This document shows positions 51,393 through 62,011 of a stretch of 64,000 nucleotides of DNA, piece after piece. Position numbers and translations under genes: made by a program. Source of the stretch: Azospirillum sp. B21 (GTDB lineage: Bacteria > Pseudomonadota > Alphaproteobacteria > Azospirillales > Azospirillaceae); assembly GCF_008364825.1 (NCBI RefSeq), contig NZ_VTTO01000016.1, forward strand, positions 1-64,000. The letters run 5' to 3'. Under the pieces are notes generated by a model. The model saw only the letters and a list, made by a program, of their open reading frames with translations. It was not told the DNA's origin and did no database searches. Position 1 is the stretch's first letter. Every line of letters begins with the position of its first letter.

Positions 51393-52716
51393 CGGCGGAC
51401 TCCTCGGTCAACAGATCCGCGACGCGGGCCACGGCGTCGGCGGGGGACAGGCCGGTGTGCGGGGAATCGTCACCGGGTTTGGCGTTCAGGGCGACGTCAT
51501 ACACCCCGTCGCGGGCGGTCAGGGTGACATCGGCGATGGCGGGATGGGCGCAGCCCTTGGCGCAGCCCGACACATGCACCATTCGCACATGGTCCAGCAA
51601 GGGGCCTGCGCGCTCGGCGATGGCGAGCGCCGTCGCATGGGTGTCGGTGGTGCCGACATCGCAGCCGCCAGCCCCGCTGCAGGCGGTCAGCTTCAGGCGG
51701 CGGTCGGTGTGCGACAGGATGGCGCCGTGGGCATGGGCGACGGTTTCGGCGTCGGCGGAGGGGCCGACGAGGATCAGGGCGCGCCAGGGGGTAATGCGGA
51801 TTTCGGTGCAGGCGGAGGCTAGGGCGGAGAGGGTGGCGGCGGTGAGGCGGCCGAAGGGGAAGGCGACCACTTTCCCGGCTATGAGTCCCTTCTCCCCCCC
51901 GGGGAGAAGGTTGGGATGAGGGGGTTCGGCGGAGCCGAAGACATCCATGAGGTGCGGCACTTGCCCCCACCCTAACCCTCCCCCGCTGGGCGGGGGAGGG
52001 GATATCAGCGGGGAGAGGCGCGTTGCGAACGGCTCAATTCCAATCGCGGCAACCAAACCGGCCATGCGGCGCGGCGGCTCCGGCAGCGATGCGCGCAATT
52101 CCAGGAAAGCGCGGCCCAGCGCGGAGGCCACATCCGCAACGTCCTCCGCCCGGCACAGCCCCAACGGTGCGGCCTTCGCCAGCGACCCGCCGAGAGACAC
52201 CCGGAACCGCTCCGCGTCCACCGCGTCGAAGCGTACGTCCGTGCTGCTGTCCGCCAGATGGCCGATGCCGCCGCCGCAGACCAGCCAGCCGAATTTCGGC
52301 GGCAGGCGGTGCAGGGCCGTATCCGCCGCCAGCCGCGTGTCGAGCGTACGTGCCGCCGCCCGTACGTCCATCAACGCGCTGGGGTCCAGCCCGGCGGTGG
52401 GGGAGCACAGGACGTTGCGCACCGCCTCGCTCGCCGCATCGCTGGAGACATAGCCCATCTCGCGCAGGGCGTCGGTCACCGGCTCCAGCGCGTCGGCGGG
52501 AATGCCGCGGAGCTGCAGGTTGCCGCGGTGGCTGAGGTCGATCAGGCCGTTGCCGTAACGATTGCCCAACTCCGCGATGCGACGGGCGTGGTCGGCGGGC
52601 AGCACGCCGGTGGGGACGCGGACGCGCAGCAGGAACCCGTCGCCGACCTGCATCGGCGCCAGCACGCCGGGGCAGGTGCCGCGCCGTCTCGGCTGGGTCG
52701 GCACAGGGTTCGTCAT
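51385..52716 (-). CDS. cobG: Precorrin-3B synthase CobG, carrying an in-frame palindromic repeat
   Basis: 443 residues. An oxygen-dependent iron-sulfur/siroheme-type monooxygenase-lactonase that makes precorrin-3B in the aerobic route. N-terminal half: GDGFLLRVRVPTGVLPADHARRIAELG and DLSHRGNLQLRGIP. Cluster-binding Cys are C346, C352, C385 and C389 (CX5C and CX3C, as in sulfite reductases). Residues about 236-281 (LISPPPPSGGGLGWGQ... LLPGGEKGLIAG) are the translation of a complete intergenic-type repeat (51886-52005), read with no stop or frameshift. It sits between two domains, so the enzyme may still fold. The start overlaps cobN (ATGA). Confidence 0.92.
   Translation of the reverse strand: MTNPVPTQPRRRGTCPGVLAPMQVGDGFLLRVRVPTGVLPADHARRIAELGNRYGNGLIDLSHRGNLQLRGIPADALEPVTDALREMGYVSSDAASEAVRNVLCSPTAGLDPSALMDVRAAARTLDTRLAADTALHRLPPKFGWLVCGGGIGHLADSSTDVRFDAVDAERFRVSLGGSLAKAAPLGLCRAEDVADVASALGRAFLELRASLPEPPRRMAGLVAAIGIEPFATRLSPLISPPPPSGGGLGWGQVPHLMDVFGSAEPPHPNLLPGGEKGLIAGKVVAFPFGRLTAATLSALASACTEIRITPWRALILVGPSADAETVAHAHGAILSHTDRRLKLTACSGAGGCDVGTTDTHATALAIAERAGPLLDHVRMVHVSGCAKGCAHPAIADVTLTARDGVYDVALNAKPGDDSPHTGLSPADAVARVADLLTEESAGA
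51886..52005. repeat. Palindromic repeat, copy R5, inside cobG
   Basis: Mixed copy: the left half is TCCCTTCTCCCCCCCGGGGA-type and the right half is the CCCTCCCCCGC subfamily hairpin, flanked by GCCCCCACCCTAACC. The whole 120 bases are open in the cobG frame (40 codons). Confidence 0.85.
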
Positions 52717-55700
52717 GCGGCGGTCTCCCGGAGGCGCCGCAGATCCTCCGCGGTGGAGTTGCGGCGGGGATGCCACAGGCCGCGGTCGAGCGCCTCGCTC
52801 ATGCGCGCCAGAATGTGCCGGGCAGCCGCCGGATTGGCATGCGACAGGAAGTCCCACACCTCCGCATCCTCGACGTACGCGTCATACAGCTGGTCGAAAT
52901 GGGCGGGACGTACGGCGTCGGTGGTGGCGGCGAAGGCGAACAGCGTGTCGACGCCGGCCGCCAGTTCCGCCGCCCCGCGATAGCCGTGACGCATCATGCC
53001 CTGGATCCAGCGCGGGTTGGCCGCCCGGCCGCGCAGGGTGCGGGCGATCTCCTCCGCCAGCGTGCGGACGGCGAGCCTTTCCGGATCGGCGCTGTCGAGA
53101 TGGTAAAGCGCCGGTTCGGAGTCCTCCAGCGCCGCCGCTGCCGCGAAACCGCCCTCGAACTGCATGAAGCCGTCGGTGGACAGCACGTCATGCTCGCGCT
53201 GGTCCTGGTGGTGGACCAGGGCGTCGGCCCCCCCCACCCGGCGGCGGAACAATGCCGGCAGCGGCACCCCCTCCAGCCCGGCACCATAGGCGTGGCAGCC
53301 GCCCTCCAGATAGGCGGCGCCGAAATCGGCCCGCGTGGTCCAGTCGCCGCGTGCGATCATGCCGGAGAGCGCGGTGCCGTAGATGCCGGGGGCGGCGCCG
53401 AAAATGCGGGCGGTGGCCCAGCGGTGGGCGTCCGCCGCGTCGGTGCCGGATGCCGCAAGGCGCTGTTCCTCGGCCCGCGCGGTGGCGGCGAGCGGATTGG
53501 TGTCGTCGGGCTCGTCCAGTCCGGCGACGGCACGCACCGCCTGATCGAACAGGGCGATCTGCTGCGGGAAAACGTCGCGGAACAGGCCGGAGATGCGCAG
53601 CGTCACATCCACCCGCGGGCGGCCCAGCACGCCGGCCGGCATGATCTCGTAGCCGGTGACGCGGCCGGAGCCGTTCTCCCAGATCGGACGGACGCCCAGC
53701 AGGGCCAGCGCCTGCGCCAGCTCGTCGCCGCCGGTGCGCATGGCGGGGGTGCCCCAGCAATCGACCACCAGCCGCCGCGGCCAGTCGCCATGATCCTGCA
53801 GATAGCGGGTGATCAGCGCGTCCGCCGCCTGCCATCCCAGCGTCCAGGCGGTCGGCGTCGGCACGCCGCGCGGGTCGAGCGCATAGAGGTTCCGCCCGGT
53901 TGGCAGGGTGTCCGCCCGCCCACGCGCCGGCGAGCCGCCGGGGCCAGGGCGGACGAAACGGCCGTCCAGCCCGTCGAGCAGCGCCCGCATCTCCGCCTCG
54001 CCGCAGGCGTCCACCGCGGCGGCGACCATGACCGGATCGGCGGTGCGGGCAACGGCGGCGGTCAGGCGGTCGCGGCGCTCGCCGGTCGGGTTGTGGCCGA
54101 AGACATGCAGACCGTCGCGGATCTGCAGTTCCTTGATGTCGCAGAGATGGGCGTCCAGCCGCGACAGGATGGCGTCGGGATCGTCGTCGGGCCGCAGGTT
54201 ACAGTCGGCGGCGACGCCGGATTTCCAGGCGAGGTCGAGGATCGTCTCGCGCAGCATGCCCAGCCGCCGCGGGTCGAGCCCGGTCGCCTGCGAATACTCG
54301 TCGATGGCGTTTTCCAGCGCGGCGAGCTCGCCATAGAGGCCGGACTCCACCGGCGGCGGGGTCAAATGGCCGATCAGCACGGCGCCGAGGCGGCGGCGGG
54401 CCTGCACGCCCTCACCGGGGTTGTTGACGATGAAGGGATAAAGGGTCGGCAGGGCGCCGCCGACGATCTCCGGCCAGCAATCGGCCGACAGCGCCACCGC
54501 CTTGCCCGGCAGCCATTCCAGCGTGCCATGGGCGCCGATCTGCACCAGGGCATGGATGTCCATGGTATGGCGCAGCCACAGGTAAAAGGCGAGATAGCCG
54601 TGGCTGGGGGGCGTGTCGGGGTCGTGATGCTGGGCGGTGGTCAGAGGACCGTGGCCGCGGCTGGGCTGTACCGCAACCACGGCATTGCCGCAGGGCAGGA
54701 CGCGGAAGGCGAAGGCGCCGTCGCGGCAGGCGGGATCGGCCTCGGGCTCGCCCCAGGTCTGGGCGATGCGGGCGCGCAGCTCCGGCGGGGCGAGTCGCTC
54801 ATAGTCGGCGAGCGACAGGGTCGGGGTGGGGGCGGAGGTCAGGGCCGCCATCAGGTCGGCGCCGCTGTCCGGGATGGCGGACAGGCCGTAGCCTTCGGCG
54901 GACAGGCGGTGAAGCATCGCCACCGTGCTGGCCGGGCTGTCGAGGCCCACCGCATGGCCGATGCCGCCGCCGGGGCCGGGATAGTCTGACAGCACCAGCG
55001 CCAGCCGCCGCTCCGCCCGCGGGATGCGGGACAGGCGGACCCAGCTTGCGGCGAGGTCGGCGGTGAAAGCCACACGGTCGGGGATCGGGCGCAGGACCGG
55101 GGCGGCGAATTGCAGGTCGGGGTCGGGCTCCCCCGCCGTCTTGAAGGCGACGGCGCGGGCGATGATGCGGCCGTCCATCTCCGGCAGCACGACGTTCATG
55201 GCGAGGTCGGACGGTCCGAGGCCGCGTGACGAGGCCTGCCAGCCGGATTCCGGCGTGGTGGCGAGGATGGCCTGCAGGACCGGGCTGCCGTTGGCTTCCA
55301 GCGGGGAGCCGTCATCGCGGGCGGCGGAGAAGGCGGTGGTGTTGACGACGACTGCGGCGTTCTGCGCGGTCAGGCTGGCGCGCATCCAGGCGGCGCAGTC
55401 CGGCTCCTTCAGGCTGGCCACGAACAGCGGACGCGGGGCGAGGCTGCGGGCGGCCAGTGCGTCGCACAGGGCATGGACCGGGGCGAGATCGCCGGCCAAA
55501 AGGTGAGAGCGATAGAAGACGACCGCCGCAACGGGAGCGTCGGTGGGGGCGGGACCGCTCCAGCCGTCATAGGCGCCGAAGCGCGGCACCGGGGCAGGGT
55601 CGTCCTGGGGCAGGGGCGTGCCGGCGAGAGTCGCGGCACAGGCCAGCAGCTGGGCCATGTTGGCCGGGCCGCCCTCGGTGAAATAGCGCCACAGCCGGTC

Positions 55701-56105
55701 GGTGGCGTCGGGGGCGACGGTGCCGTAGGCGGTCAGGTTCGGGTCGGGCTGCGCCTCGCCGGAGAGGACGGCCAGCGGGATGGCGCGCTCGCGGCAAAGG
55801 CCGGACAGGCGGTCGAGGCCGTAGCGCCAATAGCCGCTGCCGCCGAGCAGGCGTAGGACCACCAGCTTCGCCTTGGCGACGATGCTGTCGGCGTAGAGGT
55901 CCACCGACAGGGGATGGCCGAGCCGGTTGAGGTTGGCGAGGCGCAGGCTGGGCAAGCGGTCGCGCCCGGCCCGCCACGCGGTGGCGAGCGCAGTCAGGTC
56001 GCTGTCGGAGAAAGACAGCATGACGAGGTCGGCCGGCGTCTGCCCCAGGTCTTCCGCCTGGGGGCCGGCGTCCAGTTCGTCCTGGCGGGCGGCGAGCAGG
56101 TGCAT
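52713..56105 (-). CDS. cobN: Cobaltochelatase large subunit CobN
   Basis: 1130 residues, somewhat shorter than the roughly 1250-1280 typical for CobN. Inserts cobalt into hydrogenobyrinate a,c-diamide with CobS and CobT, which are not in the window. Start MHLLAARQDELDAGPQAEDLGQTPADLVMLS. Core motifs: LVQIGAHGTLEWLPGKAVALS, LPTLYPFIVNNPGEGVQARRR, VVDCWGTPAMRTGGDELAQALALLG, RPRVDVTLRISGLFRDVFPQQIALFD and the C-terminal HHQDQREHDVLSTDGFMQFEGG. Stop overlaps the cobG start. Upstream lies repeat R6, then cobW. Confidence 0.95.
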   Translation of the reverse strand: MHLLAARQDELDAGPQAEDLGQTPADLVMLSFSDSDLTALATAWRAGRDRLPSLRLANLNRLGHPLSVDLYADSIVAKAKLVVLRLLGGSGYWRYGLDRLSGLCRERAIPLAVLSGEAQPDPNLTAYGTVAPDATDRLWRYFTEGGPANMAQLLACAATLAGTPLPQDDPAPVPRFGAYDGWSGPAPTDAPVAAVVFYRSHLLAGDLAPVHALCDALAARSLAPRPLFVASLKEPDCAAWMRASLTAQNAAVVVNTTAFSAARDDGSPLEANGSPVLQAILATTPESGWQASSRGLGPSDLAMNVVLPEMDGRIIARAVAFKTAGEPDPDLQFAAPVLRPIPDRVAFTADLAASWVRLSRIPRAERRLALVLSDYPGPGGGIGHAVGLDSPASTVAMLHRLSAEGYGLSAIPDSGADLMAALTSAPTPTLSLADYERLAPPELRARIAQTWGEPEADPACRDGAFAFRVLPCGNAVVAVQPSRGHGPLTTAQHHDPDTPPSHGYLAFYLWLRHTMDIHALVQIGAHGTLEWLPGKAVALSADCWPEIVGGALPTLYPFIVNNPGEGVQARRRLGAVLIGHLTPPPVESGLYGELAALENAIDEYSQATGLDPRRLGMLRETILDLAWKSGVAADCNLRPDDDPDAILSRLDAHLCDIKELQIRDGLHVFGHNPTGERRDRLTAAVARTADPVMVAAAVDACGEAEMRALLDGLDGRFVRPGPGGSPARGRADTLPTGRNLYALDPRGVPTPTAWTLGWQAADALITRYLQDHGDWPRRLVVDCWGTPAMRTGGDELAQALALLGVRPIWENGSGRVTGYEIMPAGVLGRPRVDVTLRISGLFRDVFPQQIALFDQAVRAVAGLDEPDDTNPLAATARAEEQRLAASGTDAADAHRWATARIFGAAPGIYGTALSGMIARGDWTTRADFGAAYLEGGCHAYGAGLEGVPLPALFRRRVGGADALVHHQDQREHDVLSTDGFMQFEGGFAAAAALEDSEPALYHLDSADPERLAVRTLAEEIARTLRGRAANPRWIQGMMRHGYRGAAELAAGVDTLFAFAATTDAVRPAHFDQLYDAYVEDAEVWDFLSHANPAAARHILARMSEALDRGLWHPRRNSTAEDLRRLRETAA

Positions 56106-56142
56106 GGGTGTCCGCGGATACGTTCAAGGAGCGGGGACACTT

Positions 56143-56248
56143 GCCCCCACCCTAACCCTCCCCCGCTGGGCGGGGGAGGGGACAGGTGCTTGTGCGGAAG
56201 AGCGGCGGCAGTCCCTCCCCCGCCCAGCGGGGGAGGTTAGGTGGGGGT
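56143..56248. repeat. Palindromic repeat, copy R6 (CCCTCCCCCGC subfamily, no nested module)
   Basis: Two inverted halves: CCCCCACCCTAACCCTCC plus the GC hairpin (56144-56181) and its mirror (56211-56248), separated by about 30 bases including GGCGGCAG. Located between cobW and cobN on the same transcript. Confidence 0.8.
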
Positions 56249-56273
56249 CTAACTCCGCACCATATTCGGCCCC

Positions 56274-57335
<1,062 letters not shown>

Positions 57336-57348
57336 GGGACGTAACTCC

Positions 57349-58110
57349 TTAACGCGCGCCGGGCTGGGTCCGCAGGGCCGGGCGGTGCTCGGCCTCGCCG
57401 ACCAGTCCGCTCATCAGCCAGCCGCAGACCGCGCCCAGGATCGCCCAGAACAGGGCGGCGCTGCCCAGCGAGGCGGTGACGAAATGGGCGGCCAGCTCCG
57501 GCGGGACGGCGCCTTCGGCACTTTCCGGATGAGGCGCGCCGACCAGATGGGGCATGGCAGCGGCCAGGACGGCGGCGGCGATGACGAAGCGGTTGCGGGC
57601 GAAGGCGAGCGCGGCCATGCCGACGCCGGCCCCGGCCGCTGCGGCCAGCCACCAGAGCTGGCGCAGCTCCAGATCGGCCCCGGCCATGCCCGGCAGTTCC
57701 GGCGGCAGACCGAAGGAGGGCGCCAGCGACACGGCGACGAAACCGCCGGCCCCCCACACCAGCCCGCGCCGCGCATCGACCGGCCGGCCGGCCAGCAGCA
57801 TCGCGGCCGACAGCAGCAGCGCATAGGCGACGCCGGTCAGCAGGTTGGAGGCGATGGTCAGGCCGATGCGCTGCATCGCCTCGTCCAGCGTGGTGGGCAC
57901 GCCTTCGCCGACCTCGCGCACCGGGCCATGCTGGTGGGCCGTCTCGGGGGCGGAGGCGGGGGCGGAAGCGGCAGGCGGGGTCACCACTTCGTATTTCTCG
58001 GCTTCGAGGATCAGCGGGACGGTCGTCGCCTGCTGAACGACGGAAGCGGCCGTGCCGGAGAGCACGCCCGCGACCAGGGCGGCTGTGAACAGCCGCCGGA
58101 TCAGATCCAT
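57349..58110 (-). CDS. cbtA: Cobalt transporter subunit CbtA
   Basis: 253 residues with about five to six membrane helices (RRLFTAALVAGVLSGTAASVV at the start, NLLTGVAYALLLSAAMLLAG, LWWLAAAAGAGVGMAALAFA, IAAAVLAAAMPHLVGAPHPE). The periplasmic stretch ETAHQHGPVREVGEGVPTTLDEAMQR contains the metal-ligand-like HQH. CbtA is a predicted cobalt-uptake permease controlled by B12 riboswitches. It lies 9 bases downstream of cbtB. Confidence 0.92.
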   Translation of the reverse strand: MDLIRRLFTAALVAGVLSGTAASVVQQATTVPLILEAEKYEVVTPPAASAPASAPETAHQHGPVREVGEGVPTTLDEAMQRIGLTIASNLLTGVAYALLLSAAMLLAGRPVDARRGLVWGAGGFVAVSLAPSFGLPPELPGMAGADLELRQLWWLAAAAGAGVGMAALAFARNRFVIAAAVLAAAMPHLVGAPHPESAEGAVPPELAAHFVTASLGSAALFWAILGAVCGWLMSGLVGEAEHRPALRTQPGAR

Positions 58111-58119
58111 GACCCTGGC

Positions 58120-58308
58120 TTAGTGGCAGGGGAACGCGAAGGAGTGACGGGCATCGTGAGCCGCGTCGTGGATCTGCTGCGGCTGGGCGAAGCCGACGCC
58201 GTACAGCAGGAAGCTGCCCAGCAGGATCGCGGCGAAGGCGGCGACCGCGGTCTGGGCGGCGCTGCGGGTCGCGGAACCGGCTGCAGTGTGGAGCGAACGC
58301 GTGGTCAT
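58120..58308 (-). CDS. cbtB: Cobalt transporter subunit CbtB
   Basis: 62 residues, one membrane helix (TAVAAFAAILLGSFLLYGVGFAQ) and a C-terminal His/Cys metal-binding tail (HDAAHDARHSFAFPCH) typical of CbtB. The start at 58308 has AAGGAT nine bases upstream; a 6-bp hairpin (58328-58345) lies 5 bases ahead of that site. First gene after the cobalamin riboswitch. Confidence 0.92.
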   Translation of the reverse strand: MTTRSLHTAAGSATRSAAQTAVAAFAAILLGSFLLYGVGFAQPQQIHDAAHDARHSFAFPCH

Positions 58309-58367
58309 GGAACAAAATCCTTGCTGTCCCGCCACACCCGGCGGGGTTGGGAAAGGTCGACGTGTCC

Positions 58368-58545
58368 GCCGGCAGGTTTCCTGGCTCGCGGGTCGTGGCA
58401 TCGCCGTCCGCCTTCCCGGCCCCGAAAGGGACCAGTGGCATGATGGACGGGACGCTCGCCGCACACAGTTGCGGGGGCAGCCGCGGCCTTGGACCCCGTG
58501 CAACGGAGATCCGCACCGCATTCCCTATTATCCCCGCCGCCCGTC
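58368..58545 (-). promoter_or_regulatory. Cobalamin riboswitch
   Basis: Read on the minus strand, the conserved blocks occur in order: GGGAATGCGGTG, GCTGCCCCCGCAACTGTG, GCCACTGG, CGGGAAGGCGG and GAGCCAGGAAACCTGCC (the B12-box side, 58371-58388). All are diagnostic of the AdoCbl/B12 aptamer. It lies 60 bases ahead of cbtB and probably controls cbtB through cobJ. The downstream hairpin next to the cbtB ribosome-binding site may be the expression platform. The outer boundaries are approximate. Confidence 0.95.
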
Positions 58546-58923
58546 AGGACGGGCAGGGCACCGTCGGACGGCCACCATTGCAGTGCGGTGCCGATTTGGC
58601 AAGTCCGCAATATGGCGTCGGCCACACGGACGATCTTGCGCGCCGACATTTTGGATGGTGTCATGTTTGGCGGACAGAGTGTCCGCGATTCCGACACTTT
58701 CCGGTGCCAGGGTCCGGAGCGGGGAGAGGGAGGCGGAGGCGAATCCGCGGAGAAACAATGGGTCCAAGGGCCCGAGCGAAGCGAACCCTGCCGTGGCACG
58801 CTTCGTGCGTACAACAATCGGTGAAACGTCCCGCCGCATGGCGGCCCCCGGGCCGGGAGCCCGGATATAAGCCCCGGGCACAAGCCCGGACATAAGGACG
58901 AACGGGAGGAGAATTCGCGACCG
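58546..58923. other. Divergent region between the B12 riboswitch and the second liv operon
   Basis: 378 bases without a credible gene. Contains nested inverted repeats GTGTC...GACAC (58658-58697) around GCGGACA-GAG-TGTCCGC (58670-58686), and a near-exact 14-bp direct repeat, AGCCCGGATATAAG (58858-58871) and AGCCCGGACATAAG (58883-58896), 25 bases apart, just before livG. It must also hold the riboswitch promoter. Confidence 0.5.
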
Positions 58924-59683
58924 ATGAACGCCGCACCGAACGACGACATCATCCTGGAAGCGCGCAATCTGACGAAGGAGTTCAAGGGCTTCGTGGCGGT
59001 GAAGGAGGTGAACCTGCAGGTTCGCCGCGGCACCATCCATGCGCTGATCGGCCCGAACGGCGCCGGCAAGAGCACGGTGTTCAACCTGCTGACCAAGTTC
59101 CTGACGCCCACGCGCGGCCAGATCCTCTACAAGGGCCGGGATATCACCCGCACCAAGCCGGCGGACATCGCACTGATGGGGCTGGTCCGCTCCTTCCAGA
59201 TCTCGGCCGTCTTCCCGCACCTGAGCGTGCTGGAGAATGTCCGGGTGGCGCTGCAGCGGCCGCTCGGCACCAGCTTCCATTTCTGGAAGTCCGAATCGTC
59301 GCTCTACGACCTGCACGACCGGGCATTGGAACTGATCGAGGCGGTGAACCTCACCCCCTGGGCCGGCCACACCGCCGCCGAGTTGCCCTATGGCCGCAAG
59401 CGTGCGCTGGAGATCGCCACCACCCTGGCGCTCGACCCGGAGGTGATGCTGCTGGACGAACCGCTGGCCGGCATGGGTCATGAGGACATCGAGGGCACCG
59501 CGGCGCTGATCAAGCGCGTCGCCGCCGACCGCACCGTGCTGATGGTGGAGCACAACCTGTCAGTCGTCGCCCACCTGTCGGACACCATCACCGTGCTGCG
59601 CCGCGGCGAAATCCTGGCGGAGGGACCGTACGAGGTCGTCTCCAAGAACCCGCAGGTGATGGAAGCTTATATGGGGACCGGAC

Positions 59684-59691
<8 letters not shown>
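58924..59691 (+). CDS. livG: Liv-type ABC transporter ATPase LivG
   Basis: 255 residues. Walker A GPNGAGKST, Q-loop region RSFQISAVFPHLSVLENV, a signature region LPYGRKRALEIATTLA that departs from the usual LSGGQ, Walker B VMLLDEPLAG, and switch His in VLMVEHNLSVV. One of two cytoplasmic ATPases of a branched-chain-amino-acid-type importer. GGAGGAG lies upstream. It overlaps livF by eight bases. Gene order livG-livF-binding protein-livH-livM. Confidence 0.92.
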
Positions 59692-60406
<715 letters not shown>

Positions 60407-60558
60407 CCCGTCCAGCCTTCCGATCATTCCCGGCACCGACGCCGTCCCGCTCCAGTCGAGAGCGGGGCGGCGGGCGGCCGGAGCTTTGCCCGATTACGGC
60501 CGCAGGTTTCCGCAACGGGGACCGGCCGACAATAAATCCAAGAGGGAGAGACCTTCCG

Positions 60559-61767
60559 ATGCGCACGCTTCTTCTCGCCGGCACCGCCCTGCTGACGCTG
60601 GCAGGGACCGCAATTCCGGCCGCGGCCCAGGTGTCGGACAACGTCATCCGCATCGGCGTGATGAACGACCGCTCCGGCATCTACGCCGATCTGGCCGGCG
60701 AGGGGTCCGCCATCGCCGCACGGATGGCGGCGGAGGAGTTCGGCAACAAGGTCGCCGGCGCCCCCGTCGAAATCGTCGTCGCCGACCACCAGAACAAGGC
60801 CGACATCGCCGCGTCGAAGGCGCGCGAGTGGGTGGACACCGGCGGCGTCGACGTGATCGCCGACGTGCCGAACTCCGCCGCCGCGCTGGCGGTTCAGGGC
60901 ATCACCAAGGACAAGAAGCGCATCTTCCTGATGTCCGGCCCGGGTGCGACGGCGCTGAGCGGTGCGCAGTGCAGCCCCTACGGCTTCCAGTGGACCTACG
61001 ACAACTACGCCATGGCCGCCGGCACCGGCCGCGCCCTGTACGAGCAGGGCAAGAAGAAGTGGTTCTTCGTGACCGCTGACTACGCCTTCGGCCAGTCGCT
61101 GGAGGAAGAGACCACCAAGATGGTCAAGTCGCTGGGCGGCACCATCTCCGGATCGGTGCGCCATCCGCTCGGCACCTCCGACTTCTCGTCCTTCCTGCTG
61201 CAGGCGCAAGGCTCCGGAGCCGACGTGATCGGGCTGGCGAACGCCGGCGGCGACACCGTCAACGCCGTCAAGCAGGCGGCGGAATTCGGCATCACCCAGT
61301 CGGGCCAGAGCCTGGCCGGCCTGCTGATGTTCATCACCGACGTGAATGCGCTGGGGCTGCAGTCGGCCCAGGGGCTGATGCTGACCACCGGCTTCTATTG
61401 GGACATGGACGACCAGACCCGCGAATGGTCGAAGAAGTTCGAGGCCAAGGCCGGCAAGAAGCCGACCATGGTGCAGGCCGGCGTCTACTCGGCGGTGAAG
61501 CATTACCTGAAGTCGGTCGAGGCGGCGAAGACCGACGACGCCGACAAGGTGACCGCCAAGATGCGCGAAATGCCGGTCGAGGACATGTTCGCCAAGAAGG
61601 GCAGGATCGCTGCCAACGGCCGCATGATCCACGACATGTATCTGGCCCAGGTGAAGACCCCGGCCGAGTCGAAGGGGGCCTGGGACTATTACAAGATCGT
61701 CAAGACCATCCCGGCCGACACGGCGTTCATGGACCCCAAGCAGAGCGGCTGCGCGCTGGTGAAGTGA
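60559..61767 (+). CDS. Periplasmic binding protein of the Liv-type ABC importer
   Basis: 402 residues. Signal peptide RTLLLAGTALLTLAGTAIPAAAQ, then the Leu/Ile/Val-type periplasmic fold (NVIRIGVMNDRSGIYADLAGEG, VDVIADVPNSAAALAVQGITKD, WTYDNYAMAAGTGRALYEQGKKKWFFVTADYAFGQ summarised by FFVTADYAFGQSLEEE). The ligand is unclear: the ligand-facing segments differ from classical LivK, and relatives include aromatic-acid and amide receptors. It is encoded between the ATPases and the permeases; repeat R7 separates it from livH. Confidence 0.9.
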   Translation: MRTLLLAGTALLTLAGTAIPAAAQVSDNVIRIGVMNDRSGIYADLAGEGSAIAARMAAEEFGNKVAGAPVEIVVADHQNKADIAASKAREWVDTGGVDVIADVPNSAAALAVQGITKDKKRIFLMSGPGATALSGAQCSPYGFQWTYDNYAMAAGTGRALYEQGKKKWFFVTADYAFGQSLEEETTKMVKSLGGTISGSVRHPLGTSDFSSFLLQAQGSGADVIGLANAGGDTVNAVKQAAEFGITQSGQSLAGLLMFITDVNALGLQSAQGLMLTTGFYWDMDDQTREWSKKFEAKAGKKPTMVQAGVYSAVKHYLKSVEAAKTDDADKVTAKMREMPVEDMFAKKGRIAANGRMIHDMYLAQVKTPAESKGAWDYYKIVKTIPADTAFMDPKQSGCALVK

Positions 61768-61785
61768 GGGGGCGTCGGAGTTAGA

Positions 61786-61949
61786 CCCCCACCCTAACCC
61801 TCCCCCGCTCTCAGCGGACCTACGGTCCGCCTGCCGCGTCAGCACAAAGCGGAGCTTTGTGCGAGAGCTGGGCGGGGGAGGGGACAAGCGCTGATACAAG
61901 AGAGTGGCGGCAGTCCCTCCCCCGCCCAGCGGGGGAGGATAGGTGGGGG
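61786..61949. repeat. Palindromic repeat, full-length 164-bp copy R7 (CCCTCCCCCGC subfamily)
   Basis: Ends CCCCCACC and GGTGGGGG. Contains the nested module with stems GCGGACC/GGTCCGC and CACAAAGC/GCTTTGTG, and the outer hairpin with CCTCCCCCGC/GCGGGGGAGG. It is inverted relative to R2 (27027-27190), with about seven differences in 164. Sits inside the liv operon between the binding-protein and permease genes. Confidence 0.85.
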
Positions 61950-62011
61950 CATTCGAAGCCGATAATTCCCACCCAGAAGAACAACAACCACGAACCGGGA
62001 GAGACGCGGAT

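Noticed and set aside
52770..54989. 739-codon plus-strand frame opposite cobN
   Set aside because: No recognisable domain; cobN on the other strand is complete and motif-rich.
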